Assembly: GCF_009455685.1 (NCBI RefSeq)
Contig: NZ_QPES01000002.1
Span: 186,001-250,000, forward strand
Direction: 5' to 3'
Source of the DNA: Paraburkholderia hayleyella
GTDB taxonomy: Bacteria; Pseudomonadota; Gammaproteobacteria; Burkholderiales; Burkholderiaceae
DNA: 64,000 bases
The notes below the pieces were generated by a model. That model did no database searches and was not told where the DNA came from. It saw only the letters and a program-made list of their open reading frames with translations. Shown here one piece after another: positions 42,773 to 52,642 of the stretch (position 1 is the stretch's first letter; every line of letters begins with the position of its first letter). The translations under genes and the position numbers were made by a program.

Positions 42773-44635
42773 TCACGGCCCTTCTGGCGAAACTTTTACA
42801 TACACGGGAGGCAGCCCGAGCGCTTTGCGTTGTTGCTGCCAGTATTCGACGTCCTTAAGCGTGATTTTTGTTTCACTTACGTCAAGGAATTTAATCGGGC
42901 TACGGCTGTTATCAAATGACTTGAAAATGCCCGAATCCAGTGCGGGATTGCCGCTTGCATCGAGCGTTATAAGGGTTGGATTTTTTGCCAGCAGAGCCAA
43001 TAAACTGTTCGTGAGCTTGCACTCGGTCAGCGATAAATTTTTAATGAAGGCGCGGGCCAGGCAGGTGATATTAAAATAACTCAGTGCAGCGCAGTTAATG
43101 GATAACCTGGAGAGGGATGTGTCTTGCGCTATTTCGAATGGATAAATAGAATTTTTCTGGTTATATTTTGAGTATTTGATGGTTAGTTCGGTGAGATTTT
43201 TATTGGTTTTGATCCAGGCAGATAATTCTTGATTGACTTCTATATCAAGGAGATTAAGTTGCTGCAGCTTTGGCAGAGAGGCTTCTTTTGCCCAGATAAA
43301 AGCGGGGCGGGAATTTTCCTGATTATAGCTAGCCTGGTATGCCGCTGAATCCGGTTGAATGTTGCATAATGAAAGGGTAGTGATATTGGTTTTGCTGATG
43401 ATGCCCATGATGCCTGCTACTATCAGGTCGTTGTATAAATCCAGGCGGTGAATATGAGTGTTAAATTTAAGCGAATGAAAATTATAAAGTTGGAGCTGGC
43501 AACTATCCAGGGTAATCCATGAGGTATTTTTTAGGCTGGAAAAAAAGTTGTTAGAGTCTTTGAAATTAATGCCACTCAGAATTAGTTTTTTAAGGCTTGG
43601 CGAAATGAGTTTAAGCGCTTCATCGGCGCTGAGTTGCTGGTAGGCTGGGTCATTGAGTAAAAAATTTCGCGTGGCAAAAAGTTTGCCGAGAAGACTCGAT
43701 GTGATTGTCATTTCAATAATAGGGGCGCCGCTGGTGCAATAATTTATGATTGAATCAGCGCGCGCCAGATAGTCATCTTCCATGATTATTTTGATCATGT
43801 CATTTTTTTTCAGGTACGCCAGATTATCGGCGCTGAAATTTACGGTGTCGGACATGGTGAGAAATGTGGGGGGCGGCATATCAAGAATGTTGAAGGTTTC
43901 GCCTGTAAAATTTATGCGGTGATGGGCGTTAATTTTCAGGCTATTGAATTTTATAGAGTTTTCATGAAATAATCTGAAAAGAGAATTTAGTGTTTGGATG
44001 TGGCAATAATCATCCCGTGCCATCGAGTATCGAATGAAAATACTCCTTCCGTCGAAACAAGTGATATTGTCTTTAATAAAATTAAAAATCTCGACAAGAT
44101 GGGATTGACTAAAATTAAAAAAATTCAGATAAATTCCGCCGAAATTTATAATTGAATCCTTGAGCACGGTAAGGTCTTCATCAACGAATAGCGGGCGCAT
44201 TGCGGCGGGTGCTGGTAAAAGTGGAAAAACTTGCTTGTCGTCGGTTGCAAGGTTTGCATTCCATCTTGAAATTGCCCTGTTGATTTGGCGTTTGAGAATG
44301 AAGTCAAGAAGAGTGGTTTTCAGTTTCGTGTGGTTACGGATCAGGCGATGGATTTTTGCATCATTGGGTATAAATGAATGTTTGCCTGGCGTTCCGCCGA
44401 GGTCGTGATCAACCTGACGCAACGTATCTATCTGGGAGCGGGCCTGACCGATATCATGCGGATCGATGAAGTAGGTAAAGATTAAATCTTCGATTTCTAG
44501 CGGCAATTTCGGTAAATTTTGAGCCCGGACTGAAAGTGACGTGTCCGTCGTGTTTTCTTGTTTGTATTTTTTAGTTTGGCCGTTTGTTGCAGGATTGTTG
44601 TTACTGCTTGAACGCAGGCGTTTTATTGTGGTCAT
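42773..44635 (-). CDS. F-box and leucine-rich-repeat protein, putative effector
   Basis: 620 residues from the ATG at 44635 (the frame continues to a GTG at 44710; neither start has a clear ribosome site). The N-terminus is polar and Asn/Ser/Lys-rich, with KRLRS. Residues 41-79 read as an F-box: LPKLPLEIEDLIFTYF, then IDTLRQVDHDLG. Leucine-rich repeats follow (about 270-600), clearest at the end: LSRLSINC, IKNLSLTECKLT, LITLDASGNPAL and IKFLDVSETKIT. F-box/LRR proteins recruit substrates to SCF ubiquitin ligases in eukaryotes; bacterial ones such as Ralstonia GALA are type III effectors. The DNA is AT-rich. Secretion is inferred. Confidence 0.75.
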   Translation of the reverse strand: MTTIKRLRSSSNNNPATNGQTKKYKQENTTDTSLSVRAQNLPKLPLEIEDLIFTYFIDPHDIGQARSQIDTLRQVDHDLGGTPGKHSFIPNDAKIHRLIRNHTKLKTTLLDFILKRQINRAISRWNANLATDDKQVFPLLPAPAAMRPLFVDEDLTVLKDSIINFGGIYLNFFNFSQSHLVEIFNFIKDNITCFDGRSIFIRYSMARDDYCHIQTLNSLFRLFHENSIKFNSLKINAHHRINFTGETFNILDMPPPTFLTMSDTVNFSADNLAYLKKNDMIKIIMEDDYLARADSIINYCTSGAPIIEMTITSSLLGKLFATRNFLLNDPAYQQLSADEALKLISPSLKKLILSGINFKDSNNFFSSLKNTSWITLDSCQLQLYNFHSLKFNTHIHRLDLYNDLIVAGIMGIISKTNITTLSLCNIQPDSAAYQASYNQENSRPAFIWAKEASLPKLQQLNLLDIEVNQELSAWIKTNKNLTELTIKYSKYNQKNSIYPFEIAQDTSLSRLSINCAALSYFNITCLARAFIKNLSLTECKLTNSLLALLAKNPTLITLDASGNPALDSGIFKSFDNSRSPIKFLDVSETKITLKDVEYWQQQRKALGLPPVYVKVSPEGP

Positions 44636-44760
44636 TTTTTTTATGCAAATGGAATGAGCACGATAAGTAACATTTGCTGTCCAGTCGTTCCTGGACAATG
44701 AGCCGGGCACCGCGGCCCGGCAATGACTGCTTGCTTTTCGCCGCCCGCGCTCCCGGGGCT

Positions 44761-45360
44761 CTAGCGAATAGCGTTAAGAAAAGCCTGGTCGCTGACCAGT
44801 TTTTTTACGCTGAGATTGACCGCGTCACTCAACGCGACTTCGTTGCTTGTGAACTTGGCGCTGCGCTGATGCACGATATGGCTGGATTGATAGATGACTT
44901 TCCGGGTGGTGCTGTCGGTGACCAGATAGCGTATTTTCAGCGTCCACGTGGCAGGGAAATGCCCGTCGTCAACTGAAAACTGCTCGATGAGGCCACTGAG
45001 GCTTTTCGCCGATCCGCCAACGGGCACCTTTACCGTCATGAGGCTGGCTTTCACGGCATCACGCACGGCGGCATTAATGTTCTGTTTCAGGATGATGCTG
45101 GTCATCGCGCTGTTGGCGATGCGGTTGGATGAGACGCGTCCAGTTCGCGCAGGCAGGTAGACGAAACTGGCGGCGGGTGCGACGGCCAGCGTGCCGTTTG
45201 GACGAGGCGGCACGGACGCAGGGCTCGAAGCGTGAGGGCTGAACCCGTCCAAGCCTGGCCAGGAACAACCTGACAGCAGCAATACCAGGCACACGCCGGT
45301 GCAGCCATGAAGCCAGGTTGTTTTCACCTTGGGGAATCCTAAACGGGTCGATTGATGCAT
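44761..45360 (-). CDS. Predicted lipoprotein of unknown function
   Basis: A 199-residue protein with a lipoprotein signal (LLLSGC, Cys32). The mature part contains VSSNRIANSAMTSIILKQN, a beta-rich stretch (WTLKIRYLVTDSTTRKVIYQS) and a C-terminal helix (AVNLSVKKLVSDQAFL). The layout resembles outer-membrane lipoproteins that bind a partner or sort to the outer membrane. No family was recognised. GC content has returned to the chromosomal level. Confidence 0.75.
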   Translation of the reverse strand: MHQSTRLGFPKVKTTWLHGCTGVCLVLLLSGCSWPGLDGFSPHASSPASVPPRPNGTLAVAPAASFVYLPARTGRVSSNRIANSAMTSIILKQNINAAVRDAVKASLMTVKVPVGGSAKSLSGLIEQFSVDDGHFPATWTLKIRYLVTDSTTRKVIYQSSHIVHQRSAKFTSNEVALSDAVNLSVKKLVSDQAFLNAIR

Positions 45361-45733
45361 GGGAACGGGTTCTGTGGTGAAAGGGCCGCACGGCTGCCGG
45401 CATTGTGGGAGTCACAGGATTCGAATGAAATGAGACTCTTCTTAAAAGGCTTGATTTGACAGGGATTTTGTCGCAAGACAGGGCGGCCAGGCGTTTGGCC
45501 CGAAACTATCTTGTAAGCGCGATTTTTCTTAAAGAACAAGACTAATCTTATTTTTAAGATAAAACGATGCCATTAAACTCGGGCTTCCTGTTGTCAGACT
45601 TTTCCGGTGCAAAGGGGCATTCGTCAGGCTTTGTGATACGAATTGCCCTGGTTAAATGGTGCCGCTGCTGTGTTTTTCTGGGCGTAGCAGTAACGCTGGC
45701 AGCCTTTTGTTCCAGACTGCGAGACTCTTCCTT
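45361..45733. other. Divergent promoter region between the lipoprotein and peptidase genes
   Basis: A 373-bp intergenic stretch between two divergent genes. ATCTTA-TTTT-TAAGAT (about 45546-45561) is a hairpin or operator candidate. No gene is visible, although the peptidase frame is open from 45656. Confidence 0.45.
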
Positions 45734-47218
45734 ATGAGGTCATATCGACGCGATCTTCCTGCAGGCGAACCAACGCGCGCGTTTGCCGTGGCTGCAGGCT
45801 TTGCCGTGCCATGCAAACGTCAAACTACTTTGGGTGCGTTGTTGAGGCCGGCTACGCTTTCAGGCGCCGTTGCCATGCTGGGCATGGCTTCTGTTCATGC
45901 CGCGAATATGCCGCCCAGCCCGGCCGCCCAATTGGATCAGACGGCATCCACCTCCCAGGCCAGCAACGTGGCGAACGATTTTGCCGCATCGATGGCCCGT
46001 CTTGGTCAGCCCGACACGACGGCACAAGAGCTTAACAGGACATTCGCGCCTGAACGGGCCACCTTGCGCACGCAGGCCGATCCCATTTCGCTCAAGATGA
46101 ATCACGTCAAGCCTGCTGTACCAGAAGATCTTCGTGCCGTGCCACGCGTTGCGCTTTCGCTTGACGAATCCGTGCTGGCCTCGATGTGCCAGATTCATCC
46201 TTCTATTTGCACGCCGGCTGAACCTTCCGTGCCGGTTCATCAATGGAGCGGCCGCGTCATGACGAGCGCCATGGCAGTCGCCGCGCCCGCCGTCGCGTCT
46301 CGTGCCGGCTCGCATACGGCATTACTTTCCGAGTCGCAGGCGTTCGAGCTGCAAGGCGGAGCCGCAGGCGCTGGAACCACCGTGGCCGCTGGCGCCATCA
46401 CGCAGACGTTGCACAAGGCGCTGATGCAATCTCGCCTGCCTGCTGAAGTGCGGGCGCAGGCCCTGAGTCTTCTGCATGGCCGCGTCAACGCCATGGCGAA
46501 GGCTCATCCGGGTGACCGTTATCGCATCGTCTACGGCCGCGACGATACGCCGGGGGCGGCAGACCCGTTTCGCCTGACCGCGTTCGACGTGCGCTCAGGA
46601 GGCAAGACCTATCGTGCGTTGTGGTTCGTGCCGCCAGGTCAGGACCATGGCGATTACTACGCGTTTGACGGCCAGCCCTTTGCCGCCCTGCCTTTTGCCA
46701 TGCCCGTTCGTTACCAGCGCATCAGTTCGCGCTTTGGCATGCGCGTGCATCCGATCACCGGGACAAGCCACATCCACACTGGTGTCGATCTTGCCGCGCC
46801 GAAGGGCACGCCGGTTCTGGCCGCTGCGCCGGGTATCGTCGAATACATCGGAATGGAGCAGGGTGGCTATGGCAAATACGTCGTGGTGCGTCACGCGTCG
46901 GGTTATACGACGTACTACGCACATCTGTCGGCGTTCGTGAAAGGCCTGCGTGTGGGCGAGCGCGTGCGCCAGGGCCAGCGGCTGGGCCTCGTGGGCAGCA
47001 CCGGGGCGGCAACCGGGCCGCATCTGCATTTCGAAGTGCGGCTGAATAACGAACCCACCAGCCCATTGCGGCTGACAGGGCGTTTCGCGGCTCCCGCGCT
47101 GGAGGGCGAGCAACTCATCGCCTTTAACTTCGACGCCGGTCATTCACGACGGCAACTGGCGGCGGTGACGGTTCCGCCCGCTTATAGCGCCATGCATTCG
47201 GCCGCCGGGCAGTTTTAA
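45734..47218 (+). CDS. M23 (LytM/NlpD-like) metallopeptidase
   Basis: A 494-residue cell-wall endopeptidase candidate. The N-terminal signal sequence is long (basic to residue ~25, hydrophobic to about 60, ending SVHAANMP). A Pro/Ala-rich linker precedes a conserved middle domain (GDRYRIVYGRDD), then the M23 domain: FGMRVHPITGTSHIHTGVD (zinc ligands His and Asp) and GPHLHFEVRLN (HxH), so it looks active. It would cut or regulate peptidoglycan in the periplasm. The ATG at 45734 is chosen because the segment 45656-45733 lacks similarity. Confidence 0.88.
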   Translation: MRSYRRDLPAGEPTRAFAVAAGFAVPCKRQTTLGALLRPATLSGAVAMLGMASVHAANMPPSPAAQLDQTASTSQASNVANDFAASMARLGQPDTTAQELNRTFAPERATLRTQADPISLKMNHVKPAVPEDLRAVPRVALSLDESVLASMCQIHPSICTPAEPSVPVHQWSGRVMTSAMAVAAPAVASRAGSHTALLSESQAFELQGGAAGAGTTVAAGAITQTLHKALMQSRLPAEVRAQALSLLHGRVNAMAKAHPGDRYRIVYGRDDTPGAADPFRLTAFDVRSGGKTYRALWFVPPGQDHGDYYAFDGQPFAALPFAMPVRYQRISSRFGMRVHPITGTSHIHTGVDLAAPKGTPVLAAAPGIVEYIGMEQGGYGKYVVVRHASGYTTYYAHLSAFVKGLRVGERVRQGQRLGLVGSTGAATGPHLHFEVRLNNEPTSPLRLTGRFAAPALEGEQLIAFNFDAGHSRRQLAAVTVPPAYSAMHSAAGQF

Positions 47219-47444
47219 GCCGTGCCAGTTCGCGGGTAGCGTCGATCTTTCTCTCCTGGGCTGTATTGCCTGCCAAGTTGTGCGCGGCATGCCCGTCGCG
47301 CATGGCATAATCCGGGCGGTTTTCCTTCCGGTTTTCCTTGGCATGCAGCGTCGTTACCGGCAAAAAACGGGTAGTTTGGCAGGCATCTTTGCCATTTTGC
47401 TGGCGCTGCTCTGTCATCCCGCATTTTTAACGGAGAGATTGAAA

Positions 47445-47894
47445 ATGAAACGATACAAGCTGATTCAACTGGGCGCGGTACTGGCTGGCGCATGCGCGGC
47501 GTTCAGCGCCCAGGCTGCGGATGTGCGGGTCGAACGATGCTGGATTCGCGCGATGCCTGCCTCGGTGCCCTCGGCGGCCTACTTCGAATTGCATAACGAT
47601 AGTTCTGACACGCGGACGCTGACGGGCGTCAAATCTTCGGCCTTTGGCATGGCGATGATGCATCAGACGCAGACCAATGGCAGCACCTCGACGATGGTGC
47701 ATGTGGCTTCGGTGCCGGTGCCCGCCAATGGCACGGTCAGCTTCGCGCCCAAGGGCTATCACGTGATGCTGGAACACCCTGTCGCGCCGCCGCTGAAAGT
47801 CGGCAGCATGCTGCCGCTGACCTTGACCTTCGACAACAACTCCAGCGTCAGTGTGAGTTGCGAGGCCAAGTCAGCGATGACGATGGGACAATGA
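47445..47894 (+). CDS. PCu(A)C-type periplasmic copper chaperone
   Basis: 149 residues with a signal peptide (1-25, FSAQAAD). The PCu(A)C domain carries the copper-binding Met/His set: VRVERCWIRAMPASVPSAAY, GMAMMHQT (H/M), MVHV and GYHVMLEHP. These chaperones deliver Cu(I) to cytochrome oxidase. AGAGATT precedes the ATG at 47445; the frame is open earlier but the signal peptide fixes this start. A strong terminator follows. Confidence 0.92.
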   Translation: MKRYKLIQLGAVLAGACAAFSAQAADVRVERCWIRAMPASVPSAAYFELHNDSSDTRTLTGVKSSAFGMAMMHQTQTNGSTSTMVHVASVPVPANGTVSFAPKGYHVMLEHPVAPPLKVGSMLPLTLTFDNNSSVSVSCEAKSAMTMGQ

Positions 47895-48824
47895 CGCATT
47901 GAATGCAGCGGGTTCGGCGCGGGTGACGAGCGCTTTTGTAGCCGGAAGTAATCAGAAGTAGCCGGAATTGGCCCTCCTTGATGAGGGCCAATTTTTTTGG
48001 TGCGCCCGGCAGGGCACACCCATCGGAAGGGAGATGTGTTACCAGGCACGGGGGCAGGCGTTTCCTGCTGGCATGAATCATGGAATACGCCGGATATAAA
48101 AAGATTATCTGGGATGGCCGGGCGAATTTTTTAATGGAACGGGTATGAGTGGAACTCCAGTTTAAAAAATACCGTCGCCGCTTGGACGCCTGTAGGCATT
48201 GCAGCATGCTGTTTCAGGGTGGTTTGCGAAAATAAATATCACCTTCTTATTCGCGTGTAATCGTGCAGCCGCTTAATAACGAAATAAACGCAATAAACGA
48301 AATAATTTACCCCGATTGCAATTGAAGAATCATGGCTCTGCTATCCTGGAACAGAATAATCGATAAAATCGGGATGCAGGTGGTGGCGGTAATAAAATTA
48401 ATGGCAATAATGGTTTGAGTATGGCGATACTGGCCTGCCATGAGGCATGGCTGAAATTGATTTGTCGATAAAAATTCGTCTGGGGGGAATTATATTTTCT
48501 TATGCTACTGGATAATAAAATATATCTTTTGATATAAAAATATTCGAGATTAAAGTGACGCAAAAATAAAAATCCAGGCCGAGCCTTGAGTGAATCGCCG
48601 GAAATCATGATTTGTCTGTTTTTTGACAAAATTTCAGGAAAGGGGGCTGGCGCTCGTATATCTATTGACAAGTTAGAGAAAACCAGTCAGCCAGTAACGC
48701 AAAATCACAATTTGTTAATCCGATGAGATAATCCGGCTTTTCGTGGTTCGTTATGCCGGCACCGGGACATTCATTCTGGGCCCACGCGGCGAATCGCTTC
48801 GTTTCTTTCACAAGGATAATCTCC
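47895..48824. other. Long AT-rich intergenic region
   Basis: About 930 bp without a convincing gene. It contains the terminator at 47967-48000 and AT-rich DNA (48100-48750) with many short A/T runs that could hold the promoter of the CoA-transferase gene. Open frames here are short and lack protein-like composition. Confidence 0.5.
47967..48000. terminator. Terminator after the copper chaperone gene
   Basis: AATTGGCCCTC pairs with GAGGGCCAATT over 11 bp with a 6-nt loop (CTTGAT), followed by seven T. Confidence 0.92.
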
Positions 48825-50333
48825 ATGTACGAAGACCGGATTCGTCGCCCTGCCTTACGCAGCAAGATCACCTCAGCCGCTGAAGCGGCGTATCTGATTC
48901 AGGATGGCATGTGGGTCGGGGCCAGCGGCTTTACCCGTGCGGGTGACGCCAAAGCGGTGCCGCTCGCGCTGGCGGAACGGGCGCGCACCGAACCCGGTCC
49001 GCTGCGTATCACACTGATTACCGGCGCCTCGCTAGGGCATGACGTGGACCGGACACTGACCGAAGCGGGCGTGCTGGCGCGGCGGATGCCCTTTCAGGTG
49101 GATACGACGCTGCGCCAGGCGATCAATCGCGGTGAGGTCATGTTTGTCGACCAGCATTTGTCTGAAACCGTCGAGATGCTGCGCGCCAACCAGTTGGGCC
49201 GGCTCGATGTGGCCATCATCGAAGCCACGGCCATTACCGAAGACGGCGGCCTGATTCTCACGACTTCAGTGGGTAATTCCGCGAGCTTTGCGATTCTCGC
49301 GGACAAGGTCATCGTCGAGATCAACCTGGCGCAGCCGCTGGCGCTGGAAGGCCTGCACGACATCTGGATTCCAGGAAAGCGGCCGCACCGGGAGCCGTTG
49401 CCGATTGTGTCGGTACAAGACCGCGTGGGCACGATCACGGTACCGATTCCTCCAGAAAAAATCGCCGCGATTGTCATCACGAACATGCCGGACAGCCCAT
49501 CGACGGTGTTGCCCGCCGACGAGGAAACCGCACTGATCGCCGCGCATCTGATCGACTTCCTGCAACACGAGATCGCGCACGGACGCATGCCCTCGCCATT
49601 GCCGCCGCTGCAAGCCGGGATCGGCACAATCGCCAATGCCGTGTTGGCGGGCTTCGCCGAATCACCCTTCGAACCCTTTCCGATTTACTCCGAAGTTCTG
49701 CAAGATTCGACGTTCGATCTGCTCGATGTGGGCAAGGCAACGTTTGCTTCGGGCGCGTCAATCACGCTGTCGGCGGCACGCCAGCAGCAAGTGTTTGGCG
49801 ACCTGGCGCGCTACCGCGAGCGTCTCGTGTTGCGGCCGCAGGAGGTCAGCAACCATCCCGAAGTGATCCGGCGCCTGGGGTTGGTCGCGCTGAATACCGC
49901 GCTCGAATTCGATATCTACGGCAATGTGAATTCGACGCATGTGGGTGGCACGCACATGATGAACGGCATCGGGGGTTCGGGTGATTTCTCGCGCAATGCG
50001 TCATGCGCGATCTTTGCGACGAAATCGATGGCCAAGGGCGGGCGTATTTCGAGTGTGGTGCCGATGGTGCCGCATTGCGATCACAACGAACACGATGTGG
50101 ACGTGGTGGTGACGGAGCAGGGGCTGGCGGATTTGCGCGGGCTTGCGCCACGTGAGCGCGCAAAGCGGATTATCGACACCTGTGCGCATCCGCTTTATCG
50201 TGATTTGCTGCGCGATTATTACAAGGAGGGTGAGCGGCGTGGCGGCCAAACCCCGCATTGTCTGGAGCAGGCGTTTGCATGGCACATGCGCTACAACGAG
50301 ACGGGTTCGATGCTGCCGTTGCACGCGGTGTAG
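48825..50333 (+). CDS. Acetyl-CoA hydrolase/transferase family (succinate CoA-transferase)
   Basis: A 502-residue enzyme of the Ach1/AarC/ScpC family, which moves CoA between acetyl- or propionyl-CoA and succinate. The catalytic glutamate is expected in YSEVLQD (near residue 294). The Gly-rich oxyanion segment GIGGSGDFSRNA and the N-terminal GASGFTRAGDAKAVP are present. AAGGA lies before the ATG at 48825, which gives the family N-terminus MYEDRIRRP. The exact acyl substrate cannot be told from sequence. Confidence 0.92.
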   Translation: MYEDRIRRPALRSKITSAAEAAYLIQDGMWVGASGFTRAGDAKAVPLALAERARTEPGPLRITLITGASLGHDVDRTLTEAGVLARRMPFQVDTTLRQAINRGEVMFVDQHLSETVEMLRANQLGRLDVAIIEATAITEDGGLILTTSVGNSASFAILADKVIVEINLAQPLALEGLHDIWIPGKRPHREPLPIVSVQDRVGTITVPIPPEKIAAIVITNMPDSPSTVLPADEETALIAAHLIDFLQHEIAHGRMPSPLPPLQAGIGTIANAVLAGFAESPFEPFPIYSEVLQDSTFDLLDVGKATFASGASITLSAARQQQVFGDLARYRERLVLRPQEVSNHPEVIRRLGLVALNTALEFDIYGNVNSTHVGGTHMMNGIGGSGDFSRNASCAIFATKSMAKGGRISSVVPMVPHCDHNEHDVDVVVTEQGLADLRGLAPRERAKRIIDTCAHPLYRDLLRDYYKEGERRGGQTPHCLEQAFAWHMRYNETGSMLPLHAV

Positions 50334-50445
50334 TAGCGCGAAAAACGTGCTGCCGATTGGCGGCGGTGGAGCGTGAAAAACGCGGTAAAGAGCGCAATAA
50401 AGAGCGCAATAAAGAGTGCGATAAAACGCGCGGCGGACAGAAAAA

Positions 50446-50472
50446 CACCGGACGAGAGTTCACGTCCGGCGT
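50446..50472. terminator. Terminator between the CoA-transferase and GlsB-like genes
   Basis: ACCGGACG and CGTCCGGC form a stem around AGAGTTCA. It lies between convergent genes and could serve both. Just upstream, 50389-50424 is a run of 12-bp tandem units (AGAGCGCAATAA). Confidence 0.6.
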
Positions 50473-50478
50473 GATGCA

Positions 50479-50739
50479 TTAACTGCTGCTACCGCGTTTG
50501 AAAAGCCGCAGGATAAAAAGCAGGATGACCGCGCCGATGACTGCGGTAATGATGGTGCCAATCCAGCCACCGCCCAGCGTGATGCCGAGGACGCCCGCCA
50601 GCCAGCCGCCAATGAAAGCGCCGACGATCCCGACAATGATATCGACTATCAAACCGAATCCGCCGCCCTTGACAAGTACACCTGCTAGCCAGCCAGCGAT
50701 TGCGCCGATGATGAGCCAGGCAATGATGCTATGTTCCAT
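50479..50739 (-). CDS. GlsB/YeaQ/YmgE family membrane protein
   Basis: 86 residues with three Gly-rich hydrophobic segments (WLIIGAIAGWLAG, IIVGIVGAFIGGWL, IITAVIGAVILLF) and a basic end. This is the layout of transglycosylase-associated (YeaQ/YmgE) proteins, small stress-linked inner-membrane proteins of unclear function. GGAGGTT precedes the ATG at 50739. Confidence 0.9.
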   Translation of the reverse strand: MEHSIIAWLIIGAIAGWLAGVLVKGGGFGLIVDIIVGIVGAFIGGWLAGVLGITLGGGWIGTIITAVIGAVILLFILRLFKRGSSS

Positions 50740-50970
50740 TTTTAACCTCCATGGTTGAGCGTGAAGGATTCTTCACGAAGACCGAGCTTAGTCGAAGGCT
50801 CCCGCAGAGTCCAGATTTCGCCTGCCGATGAGCAACGGCGATCACACTGGGCCGCGCATCAAGTACATGTTCATCGTGGCTGGCTGAATGCGTTTCTCAT
50901 GTTGTCATGTTGTACAGCCATGGCTGGGGCGCTGCGGGCAGGGGACATCATCGTGGGCCCGGATGACGCG

Positions 50971-51678
50971 TCATTCGGCAGCAGGTTCGGCTTCGCTGGC
51001 TTCCCAGCTCACGCTCGAAACGCCTTTTTCCATGCTCAGGCGGCTGGCCATGCGCTCGAGCTTCGGCTGATCCTTGGGATGCAGTTTCAGATGTGCGCGC
51101 ACGCGCACGCGTGCCTCCTGCTCAGGTAGCGCTTCGCTGGTGAGGCTTTGGAACGACAGCGGCGTTGCATACATCGAGTTTGATAGCGCCGTGCGGATGT
51201 GGATTTCGTCGGCATCGCGGCACACCACGGTCAGCACGTATTCGCGCACGAGATCGGCGTTGCTCACGGAGCTCGCGTTGATCAGGCGGCTGACCTCGCG
51301 CAGCAAGGTGTTCGTGAGCAAGACCGTGGCCGTGCCGGCGAATGCCGGACCATAGTGCCCCGAGCCGCACAGCACGCCCACTGCGGCTGAGCACCAGAGC
51401 GTAGCGGCGGTGTTGATGCCTTGCACGGAACCCTTGTCGCGCATGATGACGCCGCCGCCCAGAAAGCCGACGCCCGACACGACATAGGCGGCAATCTGCG
51501 TGACGCCCGCCGTGCCGTTGCCGGTGAGCACGCCTAGCGTGACGAACAGGCACGCGCCGCTGGCGACCAGGGTAATGGTGCGCAGTCCGGCCATGCGCTG
51601 GCGCATTTGCCGCTCGATACCGATGGCGACGCCACAGGAGAAGGCTGCGAGCAGCCGCAAGATGAATTCGACGCTCAT
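50971..51678 (-). CDS. MgtC/SapB family membrane protein
   Basis: A 235-residue protein. The MgtC domain (1-135) has four to five spans with the motifs CGVAIGIERQMRQRMAGLRT and GVGFLGGGVIMRDKGSVQGI. The C-terminal ACT-like cytoplasmic domain (about 145-235) is present, as in long MgtC forms. MgtC proteins aid growth in low magnesium and survival in host cells by affecting ATP synthase or phosphate uptake. I chose the ATG at 51678 over an upstream start at 51711. Confidence 0.9.
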   Translation of the reverse strand: MSVEFILRLLAAFSCGVAIGIERQMRQRMAGLRTITLVASGACLFVTLGVLTGNGTAGVTQIAAYVVSGVGFLGGGVIMRDKGSVQGINTAATLWCSAAVGVLCGSGHYGPAFAGTATVLLTNTLLREVSRLINASSVSNADLVREYVLTVVCRDADEIHIRTALSNSMYATPLSFQSLTSEALPEQEARVRVRAHLKLHPKDQPKLERMASRLSMEKGVSSVSWEASEAEPAAE

Positions 51679-52642
51679 GGTGAGGCGTCTCCAGTGAGGT
51701 GTGCAAGGCACGGGTTAGGGCGCACTGGCCATGAGCATCGTGCACGGCGTGAGCGCAGCGACGGGTTGAGGCGTCGTGCACGGCCGGGGCGGCATGACTT
51801 GGGCCAAGGTGAGCCAGGCTGAGGGGCAACACGAACCACGAACGGCACAGGTGGTTTGCCTGACAGTCAAGACCGGGGCGGATGGCGCGGGCAGGGCGGT
51901 CTTGCCGCTTGCTTTTTTCTTGCTTTCCGCTTGCTTATTGCTTGATTGGCCGCTTCATGGGTATTTCACGCGGTCGGGCATGACGCGGGGCCACTTACGG
52001 ACTATCGCGGTGCATCTCAAAATGGACGCCGGATTTTAGGGGGTGCCCTTCCTCGAAGTCAATCACCTCGCATGACTTCATGCGTCAGAACAAGCCAGAA
52101 TAAAAGGAAGATAAAGGGGATAAAAAAGGATAAAAACGCAGGCCAGATGAAAAAATTCCGCAAATCAATAATCAGAAGTTAATCATTACGATTTTTTATC
52201 TTGATATAAAACTGTATTTCTATGCTTGACAATGATCATCCTGAAAAACAGACTAGCCGGTTATTAAATCTGGTTAAGTGGTGCAAGCAGGACGCCACAT
52301 TGGCATCGGGCCATGTGTGTGATTTCGAACCGTCTCTCATGCCGAGGGCACCAGGTTGCTTGCCAGCCTGCTCTGTTCTTCAGGCCGCTTCGGGTTTTCC
52401 GGCCTGTTTCCGGCCTGTTTCGGGCCTGTTTCCGGCGGTTGCGTTGTTGAGCTGTTGCGTTGGGCACCGTCAATTTCTGGCCTGTTCTTCCCGGCCTGTT
52501 CTTCTGGTCATCTATTGTGACCGTACTCCGGCGGAGGCTGGACTGGATGCTAACCATTTTTATTACGACGGTTTGCCGTGCACTGGAATGAGGGCATGAC
52601 AGTCGTCAACCGGTTTTTTTAATCTATTCGATAGAGGTTTGC
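51679..52642. other. Long intergenic region without a convincing gene
   Basis: About 960 bp. Open frames here (for example 52222-52599) have Cys/Pro/Phe-rich low-similarity sequence. Bases 52399-52434 are tandem copies of an 11-12 bp unit (GGCCTGTTTCC). AT-rich DNA at 52100-52230 may hold promoters. Confidence 0.5.

Noticed and set aside
52222..52599. 125-codon open frame
   Set aside because: Cys/Pro/Phe-rich low-complexity product partly made by tandem repeats, no ribosome site and no family features.
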